From UMGS1696 sp964463375 (lineage in GTDB: Bacteria; Bacillota; Clostridia; Oscillospirales; CAG-272), in contig CAYXBQ010000003.1 of assembly GCA_964463375.1 (NCBI GenBank), positions 95,546-159,545 of the forward strand: 64,000 nucleotides of DNA, read 5' to 3'. Position 1 is the stretch's first letter. Each line of letters starts with the position of its first letter. Of the stretch, positions 24,857 through 34,054 are shown piece after piece. A program made the translations under genes and the position numbers. The notes under the pieces were generated by a model. It was not told the origin of the DNA and ran no database searches. It saw only the letters and a list, made by a program, of their open reading frames with translations.

Positions 24857-26140
24857 TCATTTTGTTTTTTGGCTCCCCCGCAGGAAGAACAGCACATACA
24901 GCACAGAGAGTGCCGTGAACACCACCGCAATGGCCGACACCACCTGCTGGGCGTATATTGACAGCCCAAACAGCCTGTTGCCGCTTTCCTGGATGTACGA
25001 CACCAGACCGGATACCACGATGGTGGTCAAGAACCCAACGAAGCCGGATACCGCCTGAGAAAGTGCCAGCGCATTGGAGCGCATATCCGTCTTCACCAGA
25101 TCGAACACCAGATTGGTCAGCGCACTGTTGATCCCGCCCATGGCAATGGCATACAGCGCATAGTACAGGGTGTAGAACACACGGCCGTTCTCCGGCACCG
25201 TGAACACGTTCACCAGGAATCCGAGCCCTGCGATCCCCAGACAAATGCTCACCATGGATGCAAAGGAATTCTTGTCCGCAAACTTCCCCCAGAAGGTGGA
25301 AACGCTGGCCCGCACCAGGCTGTACACGATGCTGAGAATGGACACAAACTGCAAGCTGAACCCCAGCTCCTTGATGCAGTAGGTGCCGTAGAAGGGCGTG
25401 GCGGCGCTGTTGGCAATGTGCCAGAGCACAAACAGGATCGTCACCTTCACCACATTTTTGTCCTGTAAGGTGGAGAGCATCTGCCGGATGGGATTTTGCT
25501 TCTCCGGTTCCTCGGTGGCCGGGAGCTCCACGGAAAACGCCATGGTCAGCGTGTGCAGCACCATCAGCACGAACACCGTGATCCCACACAGCACAAAGGC
25601 CGTCTCGATCTGTCCCAGCGCCTGGTAATGGTCGATGAGCGTGCCCATGCCAAAGGAAAACAGCATCCCGGACAGCAGCGACACGATCTCCTTATAGGAG
25701 GTAAAGACCCCACGCTTCCGGTCATCCACCAGCGACATGAGCCAGCTGATCTTCAGCGGATGGATGCAGTTGTAGATCAGATACGCCAAAAATATCGCCA
25801 CGATAAATAGGACGATCTTCACTTGCTTGCCGCCCCCAAACAGCGTTTGGGTACCAGACAAAGGAATGATGTATAGCAGCAGGAACAGTAGCTGGTTCAC
25901 CACGGAGAGGGACGTGACGATGGTCTTCACCCGCCGCCGCTTCAAAAATACGGAGAACAGCTGGAAAAGACAGCCCAGAGAGATAGAGGAAGATAGGATC
26001 CCTGTGAGACTGTCGGACATCCCCAGATGGGAGGTCAATGTGGCCAGATAGGAGCCGGCGAACAGAATGGAAATAAAATACTCCAGAGCAGCCTCGATGA
26101 TGTACAGGATCCGGCTGCGCTGCATGGCTTTTTCGTTCAT
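24857..26140 (-). CDS. MFS transporter
   Basis: 427 residues, about 12 membrane helices in two halves separated by a charged loop (ELPATEEPEKQNPIRQ). The pattern SLVDDRKRGVFTSYKEIVSLLSG between helices 4 and 5 resembles major-facilitator sugar/drug carriers. Substrate unknown. The start follows GCGAGG; the longer frame was rejected. Monocistronic with its own promoter and a strong terminator. Confidence 0.88.
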   Translation of the reverse strand: MNEKAMQRSRILYIIEAALEYFISILFAGSYLATLTSHLGMSDSLTGILSSSISLGCLFQLFSVFLKRRRVKTIVTSLSVVNQLLFLLLYIIPLSGTQTLFGGGKQVKIVLFIVAIFLAYLIYNCIHPLKISWLMSLVDDRKRGVFTSYKEIVSLLSGMLFSFGMGTLIDHYQALGQIETAFVLCGITVFVLMVLHTLTMAFSVELPATEEPEKQNPIRQMLSTLQDKNVVKVTILFVLWHIANSAATPFYGTYCIKELGFSLQFVSILSIVYSLVRASVSTFWGKFADKNSFASMVSICLGIAGLGFLVNVFTVPENGRVFYTLYYALYAIAMGGINSALTNLVFDLVKTDMRSNALALSQAVSGFVGFLTTIVVSGLVSYIQESGNRLFGLSIYAQQVVSAIAVVFTALSVLYVLFFLRGSQKTK

Positions 26141-26211
26141 GAAAGCACCTCGCAGGATACGATAAAAATGTATGCGCACATTTCGGTACGCACCGAGATC
26201 AAATCGACACT

Positions 26212-26240
26212 ATTATAGCAGAAACAGACAGCATTTGCAA
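26212..26240 (-). promoter_or_regulatory. Promoter of the MFS gene
   Basis: On the minus strand: TTGCAA (26235-26240), 17-base spacer, TATAAT (26212-26217). Confidence 0.75.
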
Positions 26241-26291
26241 GAGTCTAACAAAGTATTGGCAAAAACACCGGTTAAAAAGAAAGGAAGACAT

Positions 26292-27059
26292 ATGAAAACG
26301 TGTATCATAGAAGCCCACAGAGGCGTGGGTACCGATTGTCCGGAGGAGACGCTCACTGCATTCCGTGCCGCCGTTGCCCAGGGCTATGGCATGATCGAGC
26401 TGGATACCAAATTTACCAAAGATAACCAATGTGTCCTGCTGCATGACGGCACCGTCAACCGCACGGGGAGAGCGCAGGATGGCTCTGTGCTGAAAAAAGA
26501 GCTTCGCATCGACGAGATCACCTTAGCCGAGGCACAGCAGCTGGATTTCGGCATCTGGAAGGATCCTGTGTTTGCCGGTGAAAGGATCGCCACCTTAGAG
26601 CAGGCACTGACGCTGGCTATGGGTGCCGCGATCCCGCTGAAATTCGACAACGTCCTGTGGTGCCATACCGAAGAACAGCAGCAGATCTTCTTCGATACCA
26701 TCAAGGCTATGGGCGCAGAATACATCACGGAGATCACCTGTGGTAGCGTCTCCCAGATCGAAAAAGCACTTCGCCAGCTGCCGGGCATCCAGATCCACTA
26801 CGATGGCCCCGTGTCCCCGGAACGGATGGCAGAGGTCGCCGCCGTGGTGCCCAAGGAGCAGCTGACCACCTGGATCCGCTTTGACAACAAGATCACCGCA
26901 TGGTGCAAGAACCCGGCAGTCAACGCAGAAAACGCAGCACTGGTCAAGCAGTACGGTAAGCTGGGCGTGTGGCTCATCACCCAGGAGGAAGAAATGCAGA
27001 CCGCTGTGGAAGCCTACGGTGCCGACATCATCGAGACCGATGGCACCTTGAAGCCGTAA
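26292..27059 (+). CDS. Glycerophosphodiester phosphodiesterase
   Basis: 255 residues with the GDPD signatures: EAHRGVGTDCPEETLTAF (catalytic His, Glu/Asn region), MIELDTKFTKDNQCVLLHDGTVNRTG (metal Glu-x-Asp and second His), and the C-terminal GVWLITQEEEM / GADIIETDG strands. It would release glycerol-3-phosphate from deacylated phospholipids. Mutation of the usual EN to EE in PEETL is minor. No signal peptide. AAGGAAG ribosome site and strong terminator behind. Confidence 0.9.
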   Translation: MKTCIIEAHRGVGTDCPEETLTAFRAAVAQGYGMIELDTKFTKDNQCVLLHDGTVNRTGRAQDGSVLKKELRIDEITLAEAQQLDFGIWKDPVFAGERIATLEQALTLAMGAAIPLKFDNVLWCHTEEQQQIFFDTIKAMGAEYITEITCGSVSQIEKALRQLPGIQIHYDGPVSPERMAEVAAVVPKEQLTTWIRFDNKITAWCKNPAVNAENAALVKQYGKLGVWLITQEEEMQTAVEAYGADIIETDGTLKP

Positions 27060-27075
27060 CGAAATATTTTGCAGT

Positions 27076-27115
27076 AAAAAGCCCTTGCCTGTGCCCAAAC
27101 CGGTAGGGCTTTTTG
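27076..27115 (+). terminator. Terminator of the glycerophosphodiesterase gene
   Basis: AAAAAGCCCT / AGGGCTTTTT stem-loop with T run. Confidence 0.85.
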
Positions 27116-27167
27116 CGTACAAAAGAAGATTTTGTTGCCCCACCACCGCCGAAATGCGAATTGTTAT

Positions 27168-27196
27168 TTGACTTATTACCCGATGTGTGGTATAAT
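27168..27196 (+). promoter_or_regulatory. Promoter of the phoH-ybeY-era-recO-mutS2 operon
   Basis: TTGACT (27168-27173), 17-base spacer ending TGG, TATAAT (27191-27196). Confidence 0.82.
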
Positions 27197-27283
27197 ATAG
27201 ATAAGTATGATCGACCGCCCCGATGCAGGCGTATAGTAGGGATCAGAAAGCGAAAGTTTGAATTGTAGTGCAGGAGAAATAGT

Positions 27284-28333
27284 ATGCAGAAAACCATAGA
27301 GATCACAAACAGCGAGATCACCGCCCGCCTGTTTGGCAGCTACGATAAAAATACCGCCCGGATCGAAGAGGCCTTTGGCGTGCGGATCAGCAACCGGCAG
27401 TCGATCAGCGATATGGGCGACACCATCCTCATCGACGGCGAACCGGAGGCCGTGCGACAGGCAGCGGATTGCTTGAATTATCTCAAACGCATCCTGACTC
27501 TGGGCAGCGAGATCACCGACCAGAACGTGGATTATGTCATCGGCATGGTGCGGGACGGCAAGCTGGAGGAGCTGGCTGCCTTTGACGAGGACTGCTTCTT
27601 AGTGACGGTCAAGGGCAAGCCCATCAAGGCAAAGACCGTGGGACAAAAGCGGTATGTGGATGCCATCCGCAAGAATACCGTGGTGCTGGGCGTAGGACCT
27701 GCCGGTACCGGGAAGACCTACTTAGCCGTGGCCATGGCGGTGAAGGCACTGAAAAGCCACGAGGTCAGCCGGATCATTTTGACCAGACCCGCCGTGGAAG
27801 CCGGAGAACGACTGGGCTTTTTGCCGGGGGATCTGCAAAGTAAGATCGACCCCTATCTGCGTCCGCTGTACGATGCCCTGTACGATATGCTGGGACCAGA
27901 GAACTGCGCCCGCCTCATCGAGAAAATGACCATCGAGATCGCGCCGCTGGCCTATATGCGTGGCCGGACCCTGGACGACGCGTTCATCATCCTGGACGAA
28001 GCACAGAACACCACCCCGGAGCAGATGAAGATGTTTTTGACCCGACTGGGCAACGGCTCCAAGATCGTGGTCACCGGCGACCTGACCCAGACCGACCTGC
28101 CCTACGGTCAAAAGAGTGGCCTGGCAGCAGCGGTGCATATTCTGGATGGTATCGAGGATATCGCCGTTCACCAGTTCACCGAACGAGATGTGGTGCGGCA
28201 CAGACTGGTGCAGAAGATCATTTTGGCCTATGACAAATACGATAGAGAGCGTGCGGTCAAGGCAAACGAACGGCGGGAGAAGGAAAGAAAGCAGTTCACA
28301 CCGGCCCGGCGCATGGGACAGGACAGACGATAA
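27284..28333 (+). CDS. PhoH-family ATPase (PhoL/YbeZ type)
   Basis: 349 residues. N-terminal KH-like segment, then a P-loop domain with Walker A GPAGTGKT (residues 138-145), Walker B AFIILDEAQN and the PhoH signature LTRPAVEAGERLGFLPGD. PhoH/YbeZ is an RNA-linked NTPase that works with the rRNA endonuclease YbeY. Start with AGGAGAAA site. First gene of a conserved Firmicute order; 17 bases to ybeY. Confidence 0.93.
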   Translation: MQKTIEITNSEITARLFGSYDKNTARIEEAFGVRISNRQSISDMGDTILIDGEPEAVRQAADCLNYLKRILTLGSEITDQNVDYVIGMVRDGKLEELAAFDEDCFLVTVKGKPIKAKTVGQKRYVDAIRKNTVVLGVGPAGTGKTYLAVAMAVKALKSHEVSRIILTRPAVEAGERLGFLPGDLQSKIDPYLRPLYDALYDMLGPENCARLIEKMTIEIAPLAYMRGRTLDDAFIILDEAQNTTPEQMKMFLTRLGNGSKIVVTGDLTQTDLPYGQKSGLAAAVHILDGIEDIAVHQFTERDVVRHRLVQKIILAYDKYDRERAVKANERREKERKQFTPARRMGQDRR

Positions 28334-28350
28334 AGCAAGGGTAGACAACA

Positions 28351-28827
28351 ATGAAAATACAGATCGATTGGTCTGATGACCAGAATACGTACAAGACCGG
28401 GTTCCTGCTGCGGCATAGACTGAAGAAGGCCGTGCGGGCTGCCCTGGCCTATGAAAAATTCACCAAAGACGTGCGTGTGTCCATCACCTTCACCGACAAC
28501 GAAGGGATCCGCAAGCTGAACCGGGAATACCGAGAGAAGGATGCCGCCACCGATGTGCTGTCCTTTCCCCTGTATTCCTGGGAGGACGGAGACACCCCGG
28601 AGCCGGATATGGCCGTGGAGCTGGGAGACATCGTCCTCTCCCTGGAGCGAGCCGATGCACAGGCAAAGGAATACGGCCACAGCTTCCAGCGGGAGACGGC
28701 GTTTTTGACGGTGCATTCGGTGCTGCATCTGCTGGGCTACGACCACGAAAGAAGCGAAGAAGAAGAAAAAGATATGTTCCGCAGACAGGAAGAGATCATG
28801 ATCCTGCTGGGACTGCCCCGGAAATGA
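28351..28827 (+). CDS. ybeY: Endoribonuclease YbeY
   Basis: 158 residues with the zinc motif TVHSVLHLLGYDHERSEE (HxxxHxxxxxH) and the preceding TDVLSFP block. It trims rRNA 3' ends and takes part in ribosome quality control. It sits between phoH and era, 20 bases from era. Confidence 0.96.
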   Translation: MKIQIDWSDDQNTYKTGFLLRHRLKKAVRAALAYEKFTKDVRVSITFTDNEGIRKLNREYREKDAATDVLSFPLYSWEDGDTPEPDMAVELGDIVLSLERADAQAKEYGHSFQRETAFLTVHSVLHLLGYDHERSEEEEKDMFRRQEEIMILLGLPRK

Positions 28828-28847
28828 AGAATTAGGAAGGTATAACA

Positions 28848-29756
28848 ATGGAACAGAAGAATCCCAAGACCGCATTTATCGCCATCGTAGGCAGACCCAA
28901 CGTGGGCAAATCCACCCTGATGAACCACCTGCTGGGGGAAAAGATCGCCATCGTCTCCTCCAAGCCCCAGACCACCCGAAACCGGATCATGGGCGTGCTG
29001 ACAAAGGAAGAGAAGCAGTTCGTCTTCTTTGACACCCCCGGCGTACACAAATCCAAGAACAAGCTGGGCGACTTTATGATGAAGTCCGTTCGCTCCTCTG
29101 TGGGGGCTGCCGATGCGGTGATCCTGATCGCCGATGCCGGTCATCCCGCCGGAGACATCGAAAAGCAGCTCATCGAACAGATCAAAAAGAGCGAGCTGCC
29201 CTCCATGCTGGTGCTGAACAAGATCGACCTGATCAACCGGGAAAAGCTGGCAGAGACCATCGCCGGATATGCCGCACTCCATAGCTTCGATGCCGTGGTA
29301 CCCACCTGTGCCGAATCCGGCAAGAACGTGGATGCCGTGCTGGAGGAAGCAGAGCAGTTTTTGTACGAGGGCGAGTGGATGTTCGCCTCCGATACCCTGA
29401 CCGACCAGCCGGAAAAGCAGATCGCCGCCGAGATCGTGCGGGAGAAGCTGCTGCGTACCCTGTCGGAGGAAGTGCCCCACGGGACGGCTGTCATGATCGA
29501 GGAATTCACGGAGGAAGAAAATATGCTGCGGATCCGCGCCGAGATCTTCTGCGAAAAGGCCTCCCACAAGGGGATCATCGTAGGGAAGGGCGGCGAGACC
29601 CTGAAAAAGATCGGCACCTACGCCAGAGAAGACATGGAAGCCTTCTTTGGTGTCAAGGTGTACCTGAACCTGTGGGTCAAGGTCAAGGAAAACTGGCGAG
29701 ACTCCGACCTGGCGCTGAACAACTTTGGTTATAATAAGAAAGAGATCGATACCTGA
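28848..29756 (+). CDS. era: GTPase Era
   Basis: 302 residues: N-terminal GTPase with G1 GRPNVGKST, G3 DTPGVH and G4 NKID, and a C-terminal KH domain with IIVGKGGETLKKIG. It binds the 16S rRNA 3' end during 30S assembly. Spaced 18 bases from recO. Confidence 0.97.
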   Translation: MEQKNPKTAFIAIVGRPNVGKSTLMNHLLGEKIAIVSSKPQTTRNRIMGVLTKEEKQFVFFDTPGVHKSKNKLGDFMMKSVRSSVGAADAVILIADAGHPAGDIEKQLIEQIKKSELPSMLVLNKIDLINREKLAETIAGYAALHSFDAVVPTCAESGKNVDAVLEEAEQFLYEGEWMFASDTLTDQPEKQIAAEIVREKLLRTLSEEVPHGTAVMIEEFTEEENMLRIRAEIFCEKASHKGIIVGKGGETLKKIGTYAREDMEAFFGVKVYLNLWVKVKENWRDSDLALNNFGYNKKEIDT

Positions 29757-29774
29757 GCATAAGGAGGACGGACC

Positions 29775-30572
29775 ATGGAACGGCTGGAAGTGGACGGCCT
29801 GGTGATCCGGGAGACCATCACAGGGGAGTCCGATGAGCTGCTGAGCATCCTGACAGCGGACCATGGAAAGATCACCATTGCCGGTCGTGGCGTGCGGAGC
29901 CTGCGCAATCCCCATGCGGCGGCGGTGCAGCTGTTCGTCTATAGTACGCTGCTGCTGGATAAGCCGAAGAAATACTACTATATCCGAGACTCCTTCTATA
30001 TCGAAAATTTCGAGAAGATCCGTTACGACGTAGAGAAATTGGCACTGGCCACCTACCTGTGTGATGTAGCGGCAGACTTTGCCTTAGAGGAAGTGCCGGA
30101 TCCCACCCTAATGCAGCTGATCCTCAACGCCCTGTATGCGCTGGCCTATCGAGAGGACATCCCGCCCGCCCGGATCAAAGCGGCCTTTGAGCTGCGGGTG
30201 ATCAGCGAAGAGGGTCTGCGGCCCGAGGTGTCCACCTGTGGCATATGTCGGGAAATGCTGACCGATGGGGGCTATCTGGATGTGATGAACGGTCGGGTGC
30301 TTTGCAAGGCCTGTCAGGAGCAGTACGTCCATTCTGCCGCCTATGCCCTGGACGAGGCTACCGCCAAGATCCACGTGAAGCTGACTCCGGCGGCGCTGTG
30401 TGCCATGCAGTATATCGTACAGGCACCACTGAAACGCTTCTTATCCTTTCAATTGGAAAAAAGCGACCTGACCGTGCTGGGCATCGCCTGTGAGCGGTAT
30501 CTTCTCAACCATGTGGAGCATAGTTTTTCGTCGTTAGAGTATTATCACTCTCTGCAAGCATTTCAGCTGTGA
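29775..30572 (+). CDS. recO: DNA repair protein RecO
   Basis: 265 residues. N-terminal OB-fold (VDGLVIRETITGESDELLSIL), central helices and a C4 zinc motif CGICREMLTDGG...CKAC. RecO loads RecA on SSB-coated DNA together with RecR. AAGGAGG ribosome site; fourth gene of the operon, 31 bases before mutS2. Confidence 0.95.
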   Translation: MERLEVDGLVIRETITGESDELLSILTADHGKITIAGRGVRSLRNPHAAAVQLFVYSTLLLDKPKKYYYIRDSFYIENFEKIRYDVEKLALATYLCDVAADFALEEVPDPTLMQLILNALYALAYREDIPPARIKAAFELRVISEEGLRPEVSTCGICREMLTDGGYLDVMNGRVLCKACQEQYVHSAAYALDEATAKIHVKLTPAALCAMQYIVQAPLKRFLSFQLEKSDLTVLGIACERYLLNHVEHSFSSLEYYHSLQAFQL

Positions 30573-30603
30573 AGGCTGCGGAGAGAACAAGAGGAAACCT
30601 GAA

Positions 30604-32979
30604 ATGAATCAAAAAGCGATCTATATATTGGAATTTGAAAAGATCCGAGAGATGCTGGCAGACTGCGCCCATACAGACGGGGCAAAGGAGCTGGCACTGC
30701 ACCTGCAACCCTCCTCGGATATCGTAAAGGTGCAGAAAATGCAGCAGCGCACCACCGATGCCAAAAAGCTGGTGGGCATCAAAGGCCAGCCCTCCTTCGG
30801 CACCATCAAGGACATTCGTCCCTCCATCGAACGAGCCGAAAAGGATGCCATGCTGTCCATGCGGGAGCTGCTGGACTGTGCCGCCGTCCTGCGCTGTGCC
30901 CGTACCCTGACCGACTACCGCCAAGGGGAACGCACCCCGGAGACCTCCCTGGACGAGATCTTCGACCGGCTGATCCCCAATCGTTTGCTGGAAGAAAAGA
31001 TCACCCGCTCCATTGTGGCAGAGGATTTCATGGCAGACGAGGCAAGCCCGGAGCTGTCCGACATTCGACGCAAGATCCGGCAGGTCAACGGCAAGATCAA
31101 GGATACCTTGCAGCAGTACGTCAGCGGCCAGTCCAAGTATTTGCAGGAGAACATCGTCACCTCCCGTGGCGGTCGATACGTGATCCCGGTGAAGGCGGAA
31201 TACCGCAACGAGGTCAAGGGCCTGATCCACGACACCTCCCAGTCCGGTGCCACCTTGTTCATCGAACCCATGGCCGTGGTGGAGGCCAACAACGAGCTGC
31301 GTACCCTGGAAAGCCGGGAGACCCACGAGATCGAACGGATCCTGCGGGATCTGTCCGCCGGTGTGGCCGTGTCCGGTCATGCACTGGAGCTGAACTATCT
31401 CAACATCAACGAAATGGCGTTCCTGTTCGCCTGCGCAGATCTGTCCTATAAAATGGATGCCTCCCCGGCGCAGATCTCCCATAAGCAGGAGATCACCCTG
31501 TACAAAGCCAGACACCCTCTGCTGGACAAGACCAAGGTGGTGCCCATCACGGTAAATCTGGGAGAGGGACAGCAAATGCTGGTGATCACCGGTCCCAACA
31601 CCGGTGGTAAGACCGTTACTCTGAAGACCATCGGGCTGTTCACCATGATGACCCAAGCCGGTCTGCACATTCCCGCCGAGGACAGCTCCCGGATCGGTGT
31701 GTTCGACGAGATCTTCTCCGACATCGGGGACGAACAGAGCATCGAGCAGTCCCTGTCCACCTTCTCCTCCCATATGAAGGGCATCGTTCCCATCATCGAG
31801 ACCATGACCGAGCGTTCCTTGATCCTGTTCGACGAGCTGGGTGCCGGTACAGACCCGGTAGAAGGTGCGGCGCTGGCTATGTCCATTTTGGAAGAAGTGC
31901 GGCAGTCCGGTGCCCTGTGTGCGGCGACCACCCACTATGCGGAGCTGAAATCCTATGCGCTGGAGACCGAGGGCGTGTGCAATGCCTCCTGCGAATTCGA
32001 CGTGGCGACCCTGCGTCCCACCTATCGCCTGATCATCGGTACCCCCGGCAAGTCCAATGCCTTTGCCATTTCGGAAAAGTTAGGGCTGCCGGAGACCATC
32101 GTCAAGCGGGCTGAAAACTTTGTGGACACCGGCTCCCGGAACTTCGAGGGTGTCATCGAAAAGCTGGAAGCTACCCGCCACGAGCTGGAAGCCGAAAAGA
32201 GCGAGGTCTCCCGCCTGAAGCAAGAGTTCACCGCATACAAGAACAAGGCAGAAAAAGAGCTGGCCGATAAGGTGGGCAAGGCAGAAAAGGAAGCCGAAAA
32301 GATCCGACAGAAGGCACAGGAGACCCTGGACGGCGCACGGATCACCAGCCAATATGTGTTCGACCAGCTGGAAGAGCTGAAGCGGCAGAAGGATGCGGCG
32401 GATCTGGCCGAGAAGATCGCCAACGCCAAAAGGGACGTGCGCAAGCGTGTCCGGGACTACGACGATCAGATGAATCCCGGCTGGGAAGTGGAGGACGACG
32501 AAGAGGACTACGTACCGGAGCGTCCCCTGCACAAAGGCGATGCAGTCCGGCACCGGAATTTGGGTACCACCGGCGTACTGCTGGACGATCCGGACAAAAA
32601 CGGCAACGTGACACTGCGCATGGGTGCTGTGAAGACCAGAGCCAATGTGGCAGACCTGCGGTTGTTGGACGAAGCGGAGCAGAAAAAGCAGCAGAAGAAG
32701 ACCGGCGGCGGTGTGAAGACCTCCGTGTCCCGTGCCTTCAAGACCGAATGCGATGTCCGTGGCATGACCGGCGAAGAAGCCTGGTTCGTGGTGGACAAAT
32801 ACCTGGACGAGGCCAAGGTGGTCAATATCAAGAGCGTCATGATCATCCACGGCAAGGGGACCGGCGCACTGCGCAACGCTTTGTGGAAGCAGTTCAAGAG
32901 CGACAGCCGTATCGCGACCTTCCGGGCCGGACAGTACGGCGAAGGGGATTACGGTGTTACAGTTGTAGAACTCAAGTGA
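30604..32979 (+). CDS. mutS2: Endonuclease MutS2
   Basis: 791 residues, normal for MutS2. MutS core and ATPase with Walker A GPNTGGKT (about residues 330-337) and DELGAGTDPVEG, a long coiled-coil (about residues 510-600, rich in Lys/Glu), and a C-terminal Smr nuclease domain (CDVRGMTGEEAW to VMIIHGKGTGALR). It acts on recombination intermediates or stalled collided ribosomes. Last gene of the operon. Confidence 0.96.
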   Translation: MNQKAIYILEFEKIREMLADCAHTDGAKELALHLQPSSDIVKVQKMQQRTTDAKKLVGIKGQPSFGTIKDIRPSIERAEKDAMLSMRELLDCAAVLRCARTLTDYRQGERTPETSLDEIFDRLIPNRLLEEKITRSIVAEDFMADEASPELSDIRRKIRQVNGKIKDTLQQYVSGQSKYLQENIVTSRGGRYVIPVKAEYRNEVKGLIHDTSQSGATLFIEPMAVVEANNELRTLESRETHEIERILRDLSAGVAVSGHALELNYLNINEMAFLFACADLSYKMDASPAQISHKQEITLYKARHPLLDKTKVVPITVNLGEGQQMLVITGPNTGGKTVTLKTIGLFTMMTQAGLHIPAEDSSRIGVFDEIFSDIGDEQSIEQSLSTFSSHMKGIVPIIETMTERSLILFDELGAGTDPVEGAALAMSILEEVRQSGALCAATTHYAELKSYALETEGVCNASCEFDVATLRPTYRLIIGTPGKSNAFAISEKLGLPETIVKRAENFVDTGSRNFEGVIEKLEATRHELEAEKSEVSRLKQEFTAYKNKAEKELADKVGKAEKEAEKIRQKAQETLDGARITSQYVFDQLEELKRQKDAADLAEKIANAKRDVRKRVRDYDDQMNPGWEVEDDEEDYVPERPLHKGDAVRHRNLGTTGVLLDDPDKNGNVTLRMGAVKTRANVADLRLLDEAEQKKQQKKTGGGVKTSVSRAFKTECDVRGMTGEEAWFVVDKYLDEAKVVNIKSVMIIHGKGTGALRNALWKQFKSDSRIATFRAGQYGEGDYGVTVVELK

Positions 32980-33049
32980 TTTTTGGGACGTATATCAACA
33001 TTTTTTCGCAAAAATCCGTGCAGGAACACGAAAAATTCATAAAGTGCCA

Positions 33050-33078
33050 TTGAAAAATGCGGGGAATGATGGTATAAT
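33050..33078 (+). promoter_or_regulatory. Promoter of the rhamnose cluster
   Basis: TTGAAA (33050-33055), 17-base spacer ending TGG, TATAAT (33073-33078). The leader folds into TTTCCG...CGGAAA (33097-33129) with an inner TCCC-ATG-GGGA hairpin. Confidence 0.78.
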
Positions 33079-33147
33079 ACCAGTAGATATGGAAACTTTC
33101 CGGCGCATCCCATGGGGAAGGGTCGGAAAAAGATAGAGGAGAGTCGT

Positions 33148-34017
33148 ATGGCAAGATTTAAGCTCAGTGCATTTTCGGATGAATATGCCAAGGAACTGGA
33201 CAGTCAGATCGAGGGACTGGTCAAGAATAAGGTCAAAATGACAGAGCTGCGGGGCGTGGACGGGATCAATGTATCCGACCTGACACCTATGCAGGCGATG
33301 AATGTAAAAAGCAAGCTGGATGCCTTCGGGATCGGTGTTTCTGCCATCGGCTCCCCCATCGGGAAGATCCAGATCACCGATCCTATGGAGGCGCATCTGG
33401 ATAAGCTGAAGCAGACCTGCGAGACCGCAGAGATCTTAGGCACCCACCGGATCCGGATGTTCTCCTTCTATATCCCGGAAGGAAAGTATGACGAATATCG
33501 GGACGAGGTGCTGGATCGCATGGGCCAAATGCTGGATGTGGCCGATACCTACGGCTTGCAGCTGTGCCACGAAAACGAAAAGGGCATCTACGGCGACGTG
33601 GCAGAACGGTGCCTGGATCTGCTGAAGCATACCGGCGGCAGACTGGGCTGCGTGTTCGATCCTGCCAATTTCATCCAGAGCGGCTGCGAACCCTTCCCCC
33701 ATGCCTACCAGATGCTGGCACCCTACATCACCTATATGCACATAAAGGACGCAGTACACAACGGCACAGTGGTCGTGCCCGGCTCCGGTGCAGGCTGCCT
33801 GCCGGAGATCTTAGCACTGCTGCATAAGGAAAACAAGGGCGAGATCATCCTGACCGTGGAGCCCCATCTGCGTGTGTTCGCCGGTCTGGAGGAGCTGGAA
33901 AACGGTACAGAAAACCACAGCACCATCGCCAGCACCTTCGCTACGGCAGAGGAAGCCTTTGCTGCCGCCATCACCTGGACAAAATACTGCCTGCCCAGAA
34001 CGGCAGAGGTACTGTAA
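33148..34017 (+). CDS. Sugar-phosphate isomerase/epimerase-like TIM barrel (xylose isomerase-like)
   Basis: 289 residues in the AP-endonuclease-2/xylose-isomerase-like fold: LCHENEKGIYGD (metal Glu), CVFDPANFIQSG (Asp), YITYMHIKDAVH (His) and ILTVEPHLRV (Glu) line up as the metal-binding set. Members interconvert ketoses, epimers or inositols. It starts a gene set with rhaB and rhaA, so a role in rhamnose or uronate handling is reasonable but unproved. GAGGAG ribosome site decides the start; the longer frame is not used. Confidence 0.82.
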   Translation: MARFKLSAFSDEYAKELDSQIEGLVKNKVKMTELRGVDGINVSDLTPMQAMNVKSKLDAFGIGVSAIGSPIGKIQITDPMEAHLDKLKQTCETAEILGTHRIRMFSFYIPEGKYDEYRDEVLDRMGQMLDVADTYGLQLCHENEKGIYGDVAERCLDLLKHTGGRLGCVFDPANFIQSGCEPFPHAYQMLAPYITYMHIKDAVHNGTVVVPGSGAGCLPEILALLHKENKGEIILTVEPHLRVFAGLEELENGTENHSTIASTFATAEEAFAAAITWTKYCLPRTAEVL

Positions 34018-34054
34018 ACAAAGAAAATTCGCATAACGAAAGGAATTTCCTATC

